A stretch of 64,000 nucleotides of DNA from Leptolyngbya sp. PLA1. Its GTDB lineage: Bacteria; Planctomycetota; Phycisphaerae; Phycisphaerales; UBA1924. The notes beneath the pieces are model-generated. The model was not told the origin of the DNA. It searched no databases and worked only from the letters and a program-made list of their open reading frames with translations. Within the stretch, counting starts at the first letter, position 1; each line of letters begins with the position of its first letter. A program made the position numbers and the translations under genes. Location of the stretch: positions 62,001 through 126,000 of the forward strand of contig QWIH01000007.1 of NCBI GenBank assembly GCA_021405315.1, read 5' to 3'. Shown piece after piece: positions 43,703 to 53,724 of the stretch.

Positions 43703-44896
43703 TCAAGAGAAGGTGAGCTTCGGCGTCGTCTGAGCGTGCTTCAGCGACGCCAGCGCGACCTGTGCCTCCACCTGGCGGACCAGCTCGGCCAGGGCCTCGG
43801 CGAGCACCCGCTCTGCGCGTCCTGTGCCCGTGAAGTTGCGCGTGGGGTCGCCCGAGTCGCTGTTCTGTCGCAGGGACATGGTGATGGGGATGGCGCCGAG
43901 GAACGGCACTCCGAGCCGCTGGGCCATGTGCTGCGCCCCCCCTCGTCCGAAAATATCGTACTCCTTGCCGTCGTCGCCCACGAAGGTGCTCATGTTCTCG
44001 ACGACCCCCAGGAGTTCCACCCCGAGCTGGCGGAACATCTGGATGGCGCGGGAGGCATCGTCCTGCGCGACGCGCTGAGGCGTGCACACGACGATGGCGC
44101 CGGTGAGTCGCAGCATCTGGGCCATGGTGAGGGCCACGTCGCCCGTTCCGGGCGGGAGATCGATCACCAGGGTGTCGAGTTCGCCCCAACGCGTCTGTTC
44201 CGTGAGCTGCTTGAAAGCCCCGTGTGCCATCGGTCCGCGCCAGATGAGGGGCTTGTCCGCGGGTACCAGCTTGCCCATGGTCATGCAGCGCACACCGTGG
44301 GCGAGAAAGGGCTGGAGCAGCCCGTCGTGGACGATCACCTCCTGATCGTCGAGCCCGAGCATTGTGGGGATGGACGGCCCGTAGATGTCCGCGTCGAGGA
44401 GCCCGACGCTCTGGCCCAGTCGCGCCAGGCCGACCGCGAGATTGACCGCGACGGTACTCTTGCCCACGCCGCCCTTGCCAGCACCCACGGCGATGACGCG
44501 GCCCACGCCGGGCAGCCCGGGCGCCTGCGGCCGCAGCCCCGGGATCGGTGTGTGACCGGCCTGAGGCGGGCTTGGCGCCTCGGGCTGGGGCTTACCCGTC
44601 GTCCCCCCGAAGCGGGAAGTGTGAACAACCGCTCCCGCCTCGTTCACAAACTCCACGATGAAGGAGTCGACTCGGGTCCCGAGAGGTCTGGCGGCGTTGA
44701 GGACCGCCGTGTGGGCCCGAGCCGCGATTGCGTCGAAGGCTGCCTTGTCCGGCGCCGGGTACTGCAGCTTGATGCTCGCATAGGAGTCGCAGGCGGAGAC
44801 CCAAAGCAGGTGCTGTCCGGAGACGAGGTCCGTTCCGGCGGCGGCGCCCGGCACGGCTCGCAGGGCTTCTGTAACGAGTGGCTTTGTGAGGGACAT
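43703..44896 (-). CDS. Mrp/ApbC-family Fe-S cluster carrier ATPase
   Basis: P-loop ATPase that moves Fe-S clusters to client proteins. The 397-residue protein has an N-terminal MIP18-like domain (about 1-90), a Pro-rich linker, then the deviant Walker A VGAGKGGVGKSTVAVNLA, switch I DADIYGPSIPTMLG, Walker B LVIDLPPGTGD and VVCTPQ. The usual CxxC cluster-binding pair after ENMS is absent: here the segment reads ENMSTFVGDDGKEYDIFG. Such variants are also seen in some other phyla, so it may carry a cluster through other residues or have another role. The start is ATG 44896; the divergent Spy-like gene begins 157 bases away. Confidence 0.88.
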   Translation of the reverse strand: MSLTKPLVTEALRAVPGAAAGTDLVSGQHLLWVSACDSYASIKLQYPAPDKAAFDAIAARAHTAVLNAARPLGTRVDSFIVEFVNEAGAVVHTSRFGGTTGKPQPEAPSPPQAGHTPIPGLRPQAPGLPGVGRVIAVGAGKGGVGKSTVAVNLAVGLARLGQSVGLLDADIYGPSIPTMLGLDDQEVIVHDGLLQPFLAHGVRCMTMGKLVPADKPLIWRGPMAHGAFKQLTEQTRWGELDTLVIDLPPGTGDVALTMAQMLRLTGAIVVCTPQRVAQDDASRAIQMFRQLGVELLGVVENMSTFVGDDGKEYDIFGRGGAQHMAQRLGVPFLGAIPITMSLRQNSDSGDPTRNFTGTGRAERVLAEALAELVRQVEAQVALASLKHAQTTPKLTFS

Positions 44897-45053
44897 GGCA
44901 GGGATTCTAGGGGATGGGGTGGGGAGGGTCGGGAGCCCGGGCAATACAACCATGACGCCCGGCGTTGAGCGGGGTGAGTGGGGCGGTCTGTGTGCCCGCC
45001 CGATCATGGCCGGACATTCCGGGCGTTGCGGGGACTCGGACAAGGAGCTTTCG

Positions 45054-45986
45054 ATGCAGACGATCCTGAGGGCGTTGACGGCGGCGGCGGTGCTCGCGTG
45101 TGCCGGAGCGGCGTGGGCGCAGGGGGCGGCTCCGCTGAAGGGCCCCTCCGGGGACGACAAGTCCGTCCCCGGTGAGACCAGGAAGTTCGGTGGGCCGGGG
45201 GGCGACCGCAAGGAGCGAGCCGCCCAGATGCCGGTTCGTCATCCCATGTTCATGCAGGCGCTCGATGTCCTCCGCGGTGACAAGGCCGAGGAGAGCGTGA
45301 GGCTGACCGCCGAGCAGGACGAGAAGATCGCCGGCATCGACCGTGACATGAAGGCCAAGGGCGAGGCCTTCCGTGCCGAGCACGGAGCGGAGATCCGCGA
45401 GCTGGTGTCGAGGCTCACCCCGGAGGACAAGCGCCGGTTCGCGGCGCTGCTCGGGCAGATGGGTCAGCCCGGGCGTGGCGAGGGCGGGAAGGGGGCGTGG
45501 CGACCCGCAGCCGGTCGGCGAGAGGGCGTGAAGCGACCCAACGCGGAGCGGGCCAAGAAGCCCGCGGACGGCGACGACGCGATGATGCAGACACCCGGCG
45601 CGGCGGACGCGGAGCAGGCCCGTGAGAAGCTGCGGGCCATCATGGAGACCGCACCCCGTCCGGAGGACGCGCACAAGGCGATCTTCGGCGTGCTGACGGA
45701 GGCCCAGAGGCCCCTGGTCCAAGCCGAGATCGAGCGCATGCGGAGGGAGATGGAGCGGCGCGGTGCCGAGGGCGGCAAGCAGTTCGACCGCGAGAAGGAG
45801 CGCGCGGGCCGCAAGCTGGACAAGAAGGAAGCCGAGGCCATGGAAGGCGGCGCGCCGACCTCCATCGACGATCCTCGCATTCCTGAACGCATGCGGGAGC
45901 GGCTGAAGAACCTTCCCGAGGATCAGCAGCAGGCCGCGCTCAAGCGACTCTGGGCGAGGCTGCAGGAGGCCAAGCCCAAGGAGTAA
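45054..45986 (+). CDS. Secreted charged helical protein, Spy/CpxP-like
   Basis: A 310-residue protein with a signal peptide (about 1-22, AGAAWAQ) and a highly charged helical body. RLTAEQDEKIAGIDRDM, SRLTPEDKRRFAALLGQM and VLTEAQRPLVQAEIERM resemble the LTxxQ repeats of Spy/CpxP periplasmic chaperones; between them lies a Lys/Arg/Gly-rich spacer. It may bind unfolded or metal-stressed proteins in the periplasm, but it is longer than Spy and the repeat match is loose. AAGGAG precedes the ATG. An intrinsic terminator follows 27 bases after the stop. Confidence 0.62.
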   Translation: MQTILRALTAAAVLACAGAAWAQGAAPLKGPSGDDKSVPGETRKFGGPGGDRKERAAQMPVRHPMFMQALDVLRGDKAEESVRLTAEQDEKIAGIDRDMKAKGEAFRAEHGAEIRELVSRLTPEDKRRFAALLGQMGQPGRGEGGKGAWRPAAGRREGVKRPNAERAKKPADGDDAMMQTPGAADAEQAREKLRAIMETAPRPEDAHKAIFGVLTEAQRPLVQAEIERMRREMERRGAEGGKQFDREKERAGRKLDKKEAEAMEGGAPTSIDDPRIPERMRERLKNLPEDQQQAALKRLWARLQEAKPKE

Positions 45987-46013
45987 CGGACTCCCTGCTC
46001 GTGGGAATCTGTG

Positions 46014-46043
46014 AAGCCCGGGCCTCGCGGTCCGGGCTTTTTT
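46014..46043 (+). terminator. Rho-independent terminator
   Basis: An 8-bp stem (AAGCCCGG / CCGGGCTT) with a ten-base loop and a run of six T. It ends the Spy-like gene and lies between it and the convergent FAD oxidoreductase. Confidence 0.85.
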
Positions 46044-46052
46044 CGTCGGAAG

Positions 46053-47702
46053 TCAGTGTTTCGAGGCGCCGGCCTGCCGACCGCCGCTGATCCCGACCTC
46101 GTCCTCGCCGATGTTGCCTGCGGGGATGTCGCCCGCCGGAGCGGCAGAAGCAGGCTTGATCTCGCGGACGCGCTTCTCACCGGAGCCGGCGACGGCGGGG
46201 CGCTCGTGATCCGCGGCGTTCCTCCCGTCGTCGGTCACTCGGTACACCATGCCGATGGTCGTCTCGGGCTCTCCCAGCACCAGGCGGTTCGCGAGCTCCA
46301 CGCCCTGCATGAGCGTGTGGTCGGTGTTGGCGACCTCGTACTTCCACATGCCGAAGCGGCCCCGGCTGTAGATGCCGCGGGATTCGAGCCACGGGATGAC
46401 GACACTGAGTGCGTCGTCGCGCTCGACGCTCGGCGTGGGGTAGGAGTAGTCCGCGTAGTAGTGCCAGCGGGACACGATGTTCGCGCGCTCGCCCGGCTCC
46501 AGGAGGCCGGTGTTTTCCAGCCCCCGGATGCAGTCTTCGACGACGGCCTCGGGGGTGCGGCCGTTGTTCCCCGGCGTTGGTTTCGCATCCGACTCGCTCA
46601 CCTCGCAGAGCAGCGAGTAGTAGTTGTCCTTGTCGGGCGTCATGAAGGGCGAGTAGTTCGAGAGGTAGGTCACGCGGTAGAACGGGCAGTTGTCCTCCGG
46701 GAAGTACATCCAGCTCTTGGTGCTCGGGGTGCCTCCCCCGGGGGTGCGGCTGCGGAGGCCGATGCCAACCATGTACCCGCCGGAGTGCAGCAGCCTCGCC
46801 GCCTGCTCCCGCACATGGGCCGGGACCGCGCCGGAGAGTACATCGCGGCAGAGGACGTCCAGCGGCATGGTTGAGAGGAGCGCGTCGTAACGCTCGGTCG
46901 TGCCGTCCGCAAAGGTCACCGTGCGGTCGTCCACGTGGATGGTCTTCACCGCCTTCCTGAGGCGGATGTGCGAGTCCGGTCGCTCCGTGCCGTCCTCGTT
47001 GAGGCCGAGGGAGAGGCCGAAGCGACGATAGAACTCGCCGGTGCCGCCCCGGAGCGGGAACTTGAACTGGTTGTTCGGCCCCCAGCCGAAGTCGTCCGAG
47101 CCCAGGATCACGTTTCGGAGCGCTCGCTCCACGTCGATGACAGCGACGCGTTCGCCGATCCACTGCTTGTTCATGCGCTCCGGCGGGTAGGCCCAGACCT
47201 TGAAGTTGTACGGCCGCATGAAGTACCTGGCGATGCCCTCGCCGAAGACCGCGTCGATGAACTCGCCGAAGTTGGCGGCGGCGGCGGGAGAGGGCACTGG
47301 TCCCTTCCCGTTCTGTGCCTTGACCAGGCCGGCGATGCATTCGAAGGCAGCCTGCTTGGGCAGGTATCGCACGTTGTTCTGGAAGGGGTAGGGGACCCAG
47401 GTGTCGAACATCCGCACCCAGCTCTCGCGGTTGTTGAGCGTGAACTCGTCGCCCATGAGGGCCTCGAAGCAGCGGTCGTAGTAGGTGTAGTGGCTGAACA
47501 TCACGTGCCCGCCGATGTCCCACGTGAAGCCCTTGGGGTCTGTGAAGGAGTGGGAGAGCCCGCCGACGTAGGGGTGGCGGTCAAAGATCGTGAAGTTGGT
47601 GTGGCCCAGCTCGCGGAGGCGGTAGCCGGCGCCGAGGCCCGTGGGGCCCGCGCCGAGGATCAGGACGCGACCGTTGGCACGAAGGTCTGCGGTGTCGGGC
47701 AT
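46053..47702 (-). CDS. FAD-dependent oxidoreductase (UDP-galactopyranose-mutase/amine-oxidase-like)
   Basis: A 549-residue flavoprotein. The N-terminal dinucleotide fold is VLILGAGPTGLGAGYRL, followed by the FDRHPYVGGLSHSF FAD signature. WDIGGHVMFSHY, NNRESWVRMFDTWVPYPFQNN and FMRPYNFKVWAYPPERMN have the layout of the UDP-galactopyranose mutase / NAD(P)-binding family, in which a reduced flavin handles a sugar or a polyprenyl-type substrate. FPLRGGTGEFYRRF is also shared. The last about 45 residues are a Gly/Ala/Glu tail with no match. GGAAG precedes ATG 47702. It lies downstream of carB on the same strand with a 76-base gap. Confidence 0.78.
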   Translation of the reverse strand: MPDTADLRANGRVLILGAGPTGLGAGYRLRELGHTNFTIFDRHPYVGGLSHSFTDPKGFTWDIGGHVMFSHYTYYDRCFEALMGDEFTLNNRESWVRMFDTWVPYPFQNNVRYLPKQAAFECIAGLVKAQNGKGPVPSPAAAANFGEFIDAVFGEGIARYFMRPYNFKVWAYPPERMNKQWIGERVAVIDVERALRNVILGSDDFGWGPNNQFKFPLRGGTGEFYRRFGLSLGLNEDGTERPDSHIRLRKAVKTIHVDDRTVTFADGTTERYDALLSTMPLDVLCRDVLSGAVPAHVREQAARLLHSGGYMVGIGLRSRTPGGGTPSTKSWMYFPEDNCPFYRVTYLSNYSPFMTPDKDNYYSLLCEVSESDAKPTPGNNGRTPEAVVEDCIRGLENTGLLEPGERANIVSRWHYYADYSYPTPSVERDDALSVVIPWLESRGIYSRGRFGMWKYEVANTDHTLMQGVELANRLVLGEPETTIGMVYRVTDDGRNAADHERPAVAGSGEKRVREIKPASAAPAGDIPAGNIGEDEVGISGGRQAGASKH

Positions 47703-47778
47703 TGTGGCTTCCCTGAGCATGGTCGCGCGGGCGCCTTGGGGCCCGGTGCAAGGTCGTGACGAGAGGGTAGGGGCGTGG

Positions 47779-50700
47779 TCAGGTTCTGGCGGCGGTAGCC
47801 GCGGGGCGTGTGCTCTCGATCGTGACGGAGGGCGCGTCCTGCGGGTAGTCCTGGAGCGCGGCGACCTTCCAGTCCCGCTCGCGCATGGCCTGGATGGCCC
47901 CCGCCGCGGCGAGCGCCGCGGTGGTCGTGGTGATCATGGGGACGTTGAGCCTCACGGTCGCGGAGCGGATGCGGCCCTCGTCGGTCTGCCAGCCGGTCCG
48001 GGTGGGGGTATTGATCACCAGGGCGATCTGGCGGTTGGCCATGAGGTCGATGACGTTCGGCCTCGCGCCCGTGGCGATCTTCTGAAGAGGCGTCACCGGG
48101 ATGCCGGCCTCCTGCAGGGCTGTGGCGGTGCCGGAGGTGGCATAGATCGTGAAGCCCTGGCGTGCGAGGATCGAGGCGGGCTCGATGATTCCACTCCGGT
48201 CGCTCTCGCGCACCGAGATGAACACGCCGCCCTTGGCCGGCACCGTGGGGAGAGCCGACCCCGCGGCCATCTGGCTCTTGGCGAACGCGATGGCGAATGA
48301 GGGGTCGATGCCCATGACCTCTCCGGTGCTGCGCATCTCGGGGCCCAGCACCACGTCCACTCCGGGGAACTTGCCGAAGGGGAACACGGACTCCTTGACG
48401 GCGAAGCAGCCCCGGGGGCGCACCTCGCGGGCGCCGGAGCGGGCGAGCGACTGGCCCATCATGGCCTTGGCGGCGATGGCCGGCCAGGGCACGTGCGTGA
48501 CCTTGCTGATGAATGGCACGGTGCGGCTGGCGCGCGGATTGACCTCGAGGATGAAGACCTCGCCTTCCTTCACCGCGAGCTGGATGTTCATCAGCCCGCA
48601 GACCCTCAGCTCGCGGGCCATGTCCCTTGCGAGGTTCTCGAGCCGCGTGACGAGCGGCTGAGGGAGGGAGACGGTGGGGAGGGAGCACGCGGAGTCACCT
48701 GAGTGGATGCCGGCCTGCTCGATCTGCTCGAGCACCCCCGCGACGAGCGCGGCGCCTCCGCCGGGCACGCCGAAGTCGGCGACGACGTCGACGTCGACCT
48801 CGGTGGCGCCGGCGAGGAACTTGTCGATGAGGACGGGGGCCTCGTCCATGCCGCTGGACTCCAGCGCCGTGTCGATGAAGTGCAGCAGGGCCTTCTCGTC
48901 GGGGCAGATCTCCATGCCGCGACCCCCGAGGACGTACGACGGGCGGATGAGGACGGGGTAGCCGATGCGGGCGGCGACCTCGCGGGCCTCGGCGACGCTG
49001 CGCGCGGTGCCGGCGGGCGGGCGTCGGAGCTTCAGCCTGTCCAGCACCTCGTCGAAGCGGTTGCGGTCCTCCGCGCGGTCGATGGAATCGACGCTGGTGC
49101 CGATGATGGGGGCGCCCGCGGCGACGAGGCCCTTGGCGAGGTTGAGGGGCGTCTGACCGCCGAACTGCACGATGATGCCCTTCACCAGCCCCGCGCCGGG
49201 CTCACCCAGAGGCCGGACGTTGAGTCGCTCGATGACGTTCAGCGTGTCCTCGAGGGTGAGCGGCTCGAAGAAGAGCAGATCGCTGGTGTCGTAGTCGGTG
49301 CTGACCGTCTCCGGGTTGGAGTTGATCATGACCGACTCGAAGCCGAGGTCGTCGGCGGCGTAGGCGGCGTGGCAGCAGCAGTAGTCGAACTCGATGCCCT
49401 GACCGATGCGGTTGGGTCCACCTCCGAGGATCACGACCTTGGCCGTGCCCGTGACGCGCACCTCGTCGTCGGCGGGGGCGCCCGAGGGCGGGCGCTCGTA
49501 GGTGGAGTAGTAATACGGCGTAACCGCCTCGAACTCCGCGGCGCACGTGTCCACGAGCTTGAAGACGGGCTCCACCCCCGACTTCTTCCGCTGGGCTCTC
49601 ACCGCGAGAATCGTCTCCGGGGTGATCTTGCCCAGATAGAGGTTCGCGAGCTGCGCATCGCTGTAGCCGAGCTGCTTGGCACGGAAGAGCACCTCCCGGG
49701 GCACGTCTTCCAGGCGGCGGAAGTCGCAGAGCGTGTCCTCAAACTCCACCAGCTCCTTGATCTGATCCAGAAAGAACGGGTCGATACGGGTCAACTGCGC
49801 GACCTGCTCCACCGTCCAGCCCATCTTGAACGCGTAGCGGATGTAGTAGGGCCGGCCCTGGCAGGGCACGCTGAGCTTGCGGCTGAGCTTGTCCAGCGGG
49901 ATGGGCCACTCGATCACCTGTCCATCGGCGGTGCGGAGCCCGGTGTCCGAAGCGCCCGTCGCCGGGCTCATCACGTCGAGCACCAGATCGCCCTGCTCCA
50001 CCGCCCGCATGGCGGTCAGCCACTTGTCGTTGCGGTCAAGGCCGAGCCCGAAGCGCTTGACATCCAGCGAGCGGATGGCTTTCTGGAAGGATTCCTTGAA
50101 GGTCCGCCCGATCGCCATGACCTCGCCGACGGACTTCATCTGTGTCGTGAGCGTTTCGTCCGCCTCGGGGAACTTCTCGAACGTCCACCGGGGGATCTTG
50201 GTCACCACGTAGTCGATGGCCGGTTCGAAGCACGCGCTCGTCGTGCCCGTGATGTCGTTCTTCAGCTCGTCGAGCGTGTACCCGACCGCGAGCTTCGCGG
50301 CGATCTTCGCGATGGGGAACCCGGTGGCCTTGGACGCGAGCGCCGAGGAGCGGGAGACTCGCGGGTTCATCTCGACGACGATCATCTCGAAGGGCAGGGT
50401 TCCGTCGGCGCGGGGCTTGGGGTTCGGGTTCACCGCGAACTGAACGTTGCTCCCGCCGGTCTCGACGCCCACGGCCCGCATGATGGCCAGCGCGCCGTCG
50501 CGCATGGCCTGGTACTCCTTGTCGGTGAGCGTGAGGATGGGGGCGACGGTGATGGAGTCGCCCGTGTGCACCCCCATGGCGTCGAGGTTCTCGATCCCGC
50601 AGACGATGATGCAGTTGTCCTTGGTGTCGCGGACAACCTCGAGCTCGTACTCCTTCCAGCCGATGACGGATTGGTCGATCTGGACCTGCCCGATCATGGA

Positions 50701-51309
50701 GGCGGCGAGGCCCCTGGCGACGATGTCTCGGAACTCCTCGAGGTTGTACGCGATACCCCCGCCGCTCCCCCCGAGCGTGAAGGCGGGGCGGATGATGGCG
50801 GGCAGCCCGATCTCCTTGAGGAACGCATCGGCCTCTTCGCTGGTCTTGACGGTCTTGGCCTTGGGCATCGCGAGCCCCAGGCCCTCCACGATGTCCTTGA
50901 AGGTCTGCCGGTCCTCGGCCCTGTGGATGACTTCGCGGCTGGCGCCGATCATCTCGACGCCGAACTCCTTCAGGGTCCCGTTGTCATGCAGAGCGCAGGC
51001 GCAGTTGAGGGCCGTCTGCCCGCCAAGGGTGGGCAGGATGGCGTCGATGCGGGGCCCCCGAGCGGCCTCGTTCTCGATGATCTTGCGGACGGCTTCCGGA
51101 GTGATGGGCTCGATGTAGGTGCGGTCGGAGAACTGCGGGTCGGTCATGATCGTCGCCGGGTTGGAGTTCACCAGGACGATTCGGTACCCCTCGGCCTTGA
51201 GCGCCTTGCACGCCTGGGCGCCGGAGTAGTCAAACTCGCACCCCTGCCCGATGACAATCGGGCCGGATCCGAGGACGAGGATGGTCTGGATGTCGGTGCG
51301 CTTGGGCAT
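47779..51309 (-). CDS. carB: Carbamoyl-phosphate synthase large subunit
   Basis: Makes carbamoyl phosphate from ammonia (delivered by CarA), bicarbonate and two ATP, for arginine and pyrimidine synthesis. The 1176-residue protein has two ATP-grasp halves: the first starts [20 protein letters not shown], the second [20 protein letters not shown]; each carries NSNPxT and EMNPRxSRSS-type blocks. The C-terminal MGS-like domain, [19 protein letters not shown]...[11 protein letters not shown], is the allosteric site. It is about 100 residues longer than the E. coli enzyme, mainly in the middle linker region. No carA is adjacent. I start at ATG 51309 ([11 protein letters not shown]); the open frame extends upstream without family sequence. 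A candidate promoter lies 65 bases upstream. Confidence 0.93.
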   Translation of the reverse strand: MPKRTDIQTILVLGSGPIVIGQGCEFDYSGAQACKALKAEGYRIVLVNSNPATIMTDPQFSDRTYIEPITPEAVRKIIENEAARGPRIDAILPTLGGQTALNCACALHDNGTLKEFGVEMIGASREVIHRAEDRQTFKDIVEGLGLAMPKAKTVKTSEEADAFLKEIGLPAIIRPAFTLGGSGGGIAYNLEEFRDIVARGLAASMIGQVQIDQSVIGWKEYELEVVRDTKDNCIIVCGIENLDAMGVHTGDSITVAPILTLTDKEYQAMRDGALAIMRAVGVETGGSNVQFAVNPNPKPRADGTLPFEMIVVEMNPRVSRSSALASKATGFPIAKIAAKLAVGYTLDELKNDITGTTSACFEPAIDYVVTKIPRWTFEKFPEADETLTTQMKSVGEVMAIGRTFKESFQKAIRSLDVKRFGLGLDRNDKWLTAMRAVEQGDLVLDVMSPATGASDTGLRTADGQVIEWPIPLDKLSRKLSVPCQGRPYYIRYAFKMGWTVEQVAQLTRIDPFFLDQIKELVEFEDTLCDFRRLEDVPREVLFRAKQLGYSDAQLANLYLGKITPETILAVRAQRKKSGVEPVFKLVDTCAAEFEAVTPYYYSTYERPPSGAPADDEVRVTGTAKVVILGGGPNRIGQGIEFDYCCCHAAYAADDLGFESVMINSNPETVSTDYDTSDLLFFEPLTLEDTLNVIERLNVRPLGEPGAGLVKGIIVQFGGQTPLNLAKGLVAAGAPIIGTSVDSIDRAEDRNRFDEVLDRLKLRRPPAGTARSVAEAREVAARIGYPVLIRPSYVLGGRGMEICPDEKALLHFIDTALESSGMDEAPVLIDKFLAGATEVDVDVVADFGVPGGGAALVAGVLEQIEQAGIHSGDSACSLPTVSLPQPLVTRLENLARDMARELRVCGLMNIQLAVKEGEVFILEVNPRASRTVPFISKVTHVPWPAIAAKAMMGQSLARSGAREVRPRGCFAVKESVFPFGKFPGVDVVLGPEMRSTGEVMGIDPSFAIAFAKSQMAAGSALPTVPAKGGVFISVRESDRSGIIEPASILARQGFTIYATSGTATALQEAGIPVTPLQKIATGARPNVIDLMANRQIALVINTPTRTGWQTDEGRIRSATVRLNVPMITTTTAALAAAGAIQAMRERDWKVAALQDYPQDAPSVTIESTRPAATAART

Positions 51310-51373
51310 CGGGCTCCGTTCGGGCGAGGGGCCAAGGGGCGGACGGCAAGGGCCGGGGGGCGCAAACTCGATG

Positions 51374-51402
51374 ACGTTACGCCGCGCGGAGGGGAGTGTC
51401 CA
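51374..51402 (-). promoter_or_regulatory. Possible sigma-70-type promoter of carB
   Basis: Read on the minus strand: TGGACA (five of six), a 17-base spacer and TAACGT (three of six), about 65 bases before the carB ATG. Position and spacing fit; the -10 is weak. Confidence 0.42.
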
Positions 51403-51519
51403 CGCATGTCCGAACGCCTGTCGAAAGTTGCGCCGGCTCGGAACCCGGGGAGGGTGAGTCCGAAGCATCTGGGTAAGGGGGAGTAGAATGGCTTTTGGGA
51501 TTGGTCCTGGGGTCAGGAC

Positions 51520-52143
51520 ATGCCCGTTGGGGGTACCGTGGAGCATCCGCCGCTAGCCCAGTTCCCGGTGATGGGCGCTGCGCCGCCAACCAGGCCCGGA
51601 ACGCTGGGGCCCCGGCGCACCACCTGGCCGAGCGTGCTGGGAATCATCACGATCATTCTGGGGAGCCTGGGAATGCTCAGCGGGCTGTGGACCGCGGTGA
51701 CCCCGCTCTTTGCGGACGTGCTCGCCGGGATCGTTCCCGGGGGCATGACCGGCATGGAATCGGTGACGAAGTACGCGTGGCTGATGGTGGCGTTGGGGGT
51801 GTCAACGCTGGTGCGTGGAGGGCTGGAGACCTGGGCGGGGGTCGAGTTGTACCGGCGTCGGGCACGGGCCGCGACGCTCATGCGTGCCTGGGCCGCTCTG
51901 GCGATCGTGCTCGCGTTCGTGGGCGCGATCTCGACGTACCTCATGCAGTTGGAGCAGTTCCGCGTGATGGGGGAGAAGCAGGGGACCGCGGTCCCCGCGG
52001 GGCTCGGCGACGTGGTCGGTGTCATCAGCGGCATCGTGGCGTTGGCTTGGGGATGCCTCTTCCCGGTGTTTACGCTCATCTGGTTCGCCCGAGCGTCGAT
52101 CCGTCAGGAGGTCCGGAGCTGGGCGGCCGGGGCGAGCACATGA
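51520..52143 (+). CDS. Four-helix integral membrane protein of unknown function
   Basis: A 207-residue protein with a Pro/Gly-rich cytoplasmic N-terminus and four predicted transmembrane helices ([57 protein letters not shown] and [20 protein letters not shown]). I do not recognise the family. A good -10-like TAGAAT (51484-51489) lies about 30 bases before the ATG, but no clear -35 is in place. Its stop overlaps the next start (ATGA), so it works with the zinc-ribbon membrane protein. It is divergent from carB. Confidence 0.68.
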   Translation: MPVGGTVEHPPLAQFPVMGAAPPTRPGTLGPRRTTWPSVLGIITIILGSLGMLSGLWTAVTPLFADVLAGIVPGGMTGMESVTKYAWLMVALGVSTLVRGGLETWAGVELYRRRARAATLMRAWAALAIVLAFVGAISTYLMQLEQFRVMGEKQGTAVPAGLGDVVGVISGIVALAWGCLFPVFTLIWFARASIRQEVRSWAAGAST

Positions 52144-53624
52144 ACTGCAAGTCGTGCGATTATCCGCTGTGGAACCTGTCCGCACGCACGTGCCCGGAGT
52201 GCGGGGCGCCGTTCAAGCCATCGGACTTTGACTTTGCGCTCAACGCGGTGCGGTTCTGCTGCCCGCACTGCGCGCAGGAGTACTACGGCACCGGTGCGCG
52301 GGGGCACCTGGTGCCCTCGTACTTCAGTTGCGTGTCGTGCGGGAAGCCGGTCCAGATGGACGAGTGCGTGCTGCTCCCCGCCGCGGGGGTGAGGGAGGAA
52401 CTGACCCGAGCCGACGAGAATCCCTGGCTGGTGAGGGCGAGGCTCGGCAGGGCCAAGGCGTGGTTCGCTTCTCTCGGCCGCGCCATGACGCAACCGGGGC
52501 GACTGATCGAGGCCACGCCCACGGGCTCCGGGTGGGGGCTCGGATACGCGGTGCTCACGAATCTCATCTTCACGCTCGTCGGATGGGCCGGATTCATCAT
52601 CTTCATCGTGATCATCTCCGCCGTGGCGGCCGGCGGGAGAGGCGGGATGAGGCCGATGCTGGGAGTGGGAGGGGGGATCGGCGCCGGGGCTCTGTCGGTC
52701 GTCCTCTTCCTCGGTCTGGGCATCGTCGCGTGGATCGGGCTCACGCACTGGCTGCTCCGAATCACCGGAGGTTCGGCATACCCGATCGCGAGGACGGCAC
52801 AAGCCATCTGCTACTCGTCGGGAGCCAATGTGCTCAGCGCGGTCCCGTGCCTGTCGCTGTATATCTGGCCCCTCGCGCTCATCTGGTGGGCCGTGAGCGC
52901 GACCATGATGGTCGCCAAGGGTCAGAAGGTGCACGGCGGACGTGCCGCGTTCGCCGTCCTGACGCCGCCCGGAGTCGTCGTCCTCGCCGCGGTGGGCGGG
53001 TTCACGTGGTTCATGTTCTGGTCGATCAACATGGCCAACAGTGCGAGTGCAACGCCCCCCCCGGCGCCGCCCGCCCCGGTCGCTCCCGTGCCGCCCGCCA
53101 CGGACGGCACCACCCCGGAAGAGGTAGCCCGCGTGCTGACCCGGCACCATCAGGAGATGGGCCACTGGCCGTTTCATGCCATCGAACTGGTCGGCGGCGG
53201 ACTCAGGCCGGAGCAACTGACGGGCGAGCCGCCGGATGACGCCTCCTCGGGGCGGCTCTACGGCGCCGATCTGAGTGTCTACTACCTTGGTACCGAGGAG
53301 CAGAAGCGGCTGTTCCTCGACCTTGTGCGGACGAAGGTGCCCGAGCGCATGATCGCGCACAGGCTGGGCCGCTTTGTGTTCACCTACCACGGCGTGGATC
53401 CGGAAGCAAACCCGGAGCTGTGGGTGCTCGTTCGACTGCCGCGGCGGGGCTCGGAGGAGCCAATCGGGGTGACGCGCGCCGACGGCGTTACGGAGTGGTA
53501 CTACGAACTGGCCGACTTCGGCGCGGCCCTCGAAGCCCAGAACGAGGCACGCAAGTCAGCCGGGCTGGCGCCGCTGCCGGAGGTGCTGGGTCTCGAGGCC
53601 GACACGCCGGCGGCGGGTCCCTGA
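52140..53624 (+). CDS. Zinc-ribbon membrane protein with Yip1-like helices
   Basis: A 494-residue protein. The N-terminus has zinc-ribbon pairs: CKSCDYPLWNLSARTCPECG, then CCPHC and a further CVSC. A hydrophobic middle with several helices (LGYAVLTNLIFTLVGWAGFI, ALSVVLFLGLGIVAWIGL, VLSAVPCLSLYIWPLALIWW, GVVVLAAVGGFTWFMFWS) resembles a Yip1 domain: GSAYPIARTAQAICYSSGANVL...WALALIWW is typical. The C-terminal 190 residues are soluble. Small proteins of this kind are scattered in Planctomycetota; the job is unknown, perhaps sensing or membrane traffic. Translationally coupled to the four-helix protein. Confidence 0.72.
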   Translation: MNCKSCDYPLWNLSARTCPECGAPFKPSDFDFALNAVRFCCPHCAQEYYGTGARGHLVPSYFSCVSCGKPVQMDECVLLPAAGVREELTRADENPWLVRARLGRAKAWFASLGRAMTQPGRLIEATPTGSGWGLGYAVLTNLIFTLVGWAGFIIFIVIISAVAAGGRGGMRPMLGVGGGIGAGALSVVLFLGLGIVAWIGLTHWLLRITGGSAYPIARTAQAICYSSGANVLSAVPCLSLYIWPLALIWWAVSATMMVAKGQKVHGGRAAFAVLTPPGVVVLAAVGGFTWFMFWSINMANSASATPPPAPPAPVAPVPPATDGTTPEEVARVLTRHHQEMGHWPFHAIELVGGGLRPEQLTGEPPDDASSGRLYGADLSVYYLGTEEQKRLFLDLVRTKVPERMIAHRLGRFVFTYHGVDPEANPELWVLVRLPRRGSEEPIGVTRADGVTEWYYELADFGAALEAQNEARKSAGLAPLPEVLGLEADTPAAGP

Positions 53625-53671
53625 GAGGCGGCCCGATGCGCGACCGGCGGGCCTCGGGCGGTGCGGCGCAT

Positions 53672-53700
53672 GAAAACGCCCCGGCACGGGCCCGGGGCGT
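53672..53700 (-). terminator. Rho-independent terminator for the large dockerin gene
   Basis: Read on the minus strand: a 9-bp stem (ACGCCCCGG / CCGGGGCGT), a seven-base loop, and then TTTT. It lies 25 bases after the dockerin stop codon. It also follows the + strand zinc-ribbon gene but without T on that side. Confidence 0.72.
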
Positions 53701-53724
53701 GAGGCTCAGGCTGTGGTCAGTGGC

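Noticed and set aside
48703..51486. A 927-codon + strand frame opposite carB
   Set aside because: Antisense shadow of carB with the same Val/Glu/Asp/Leu bias as other shadows in this window.
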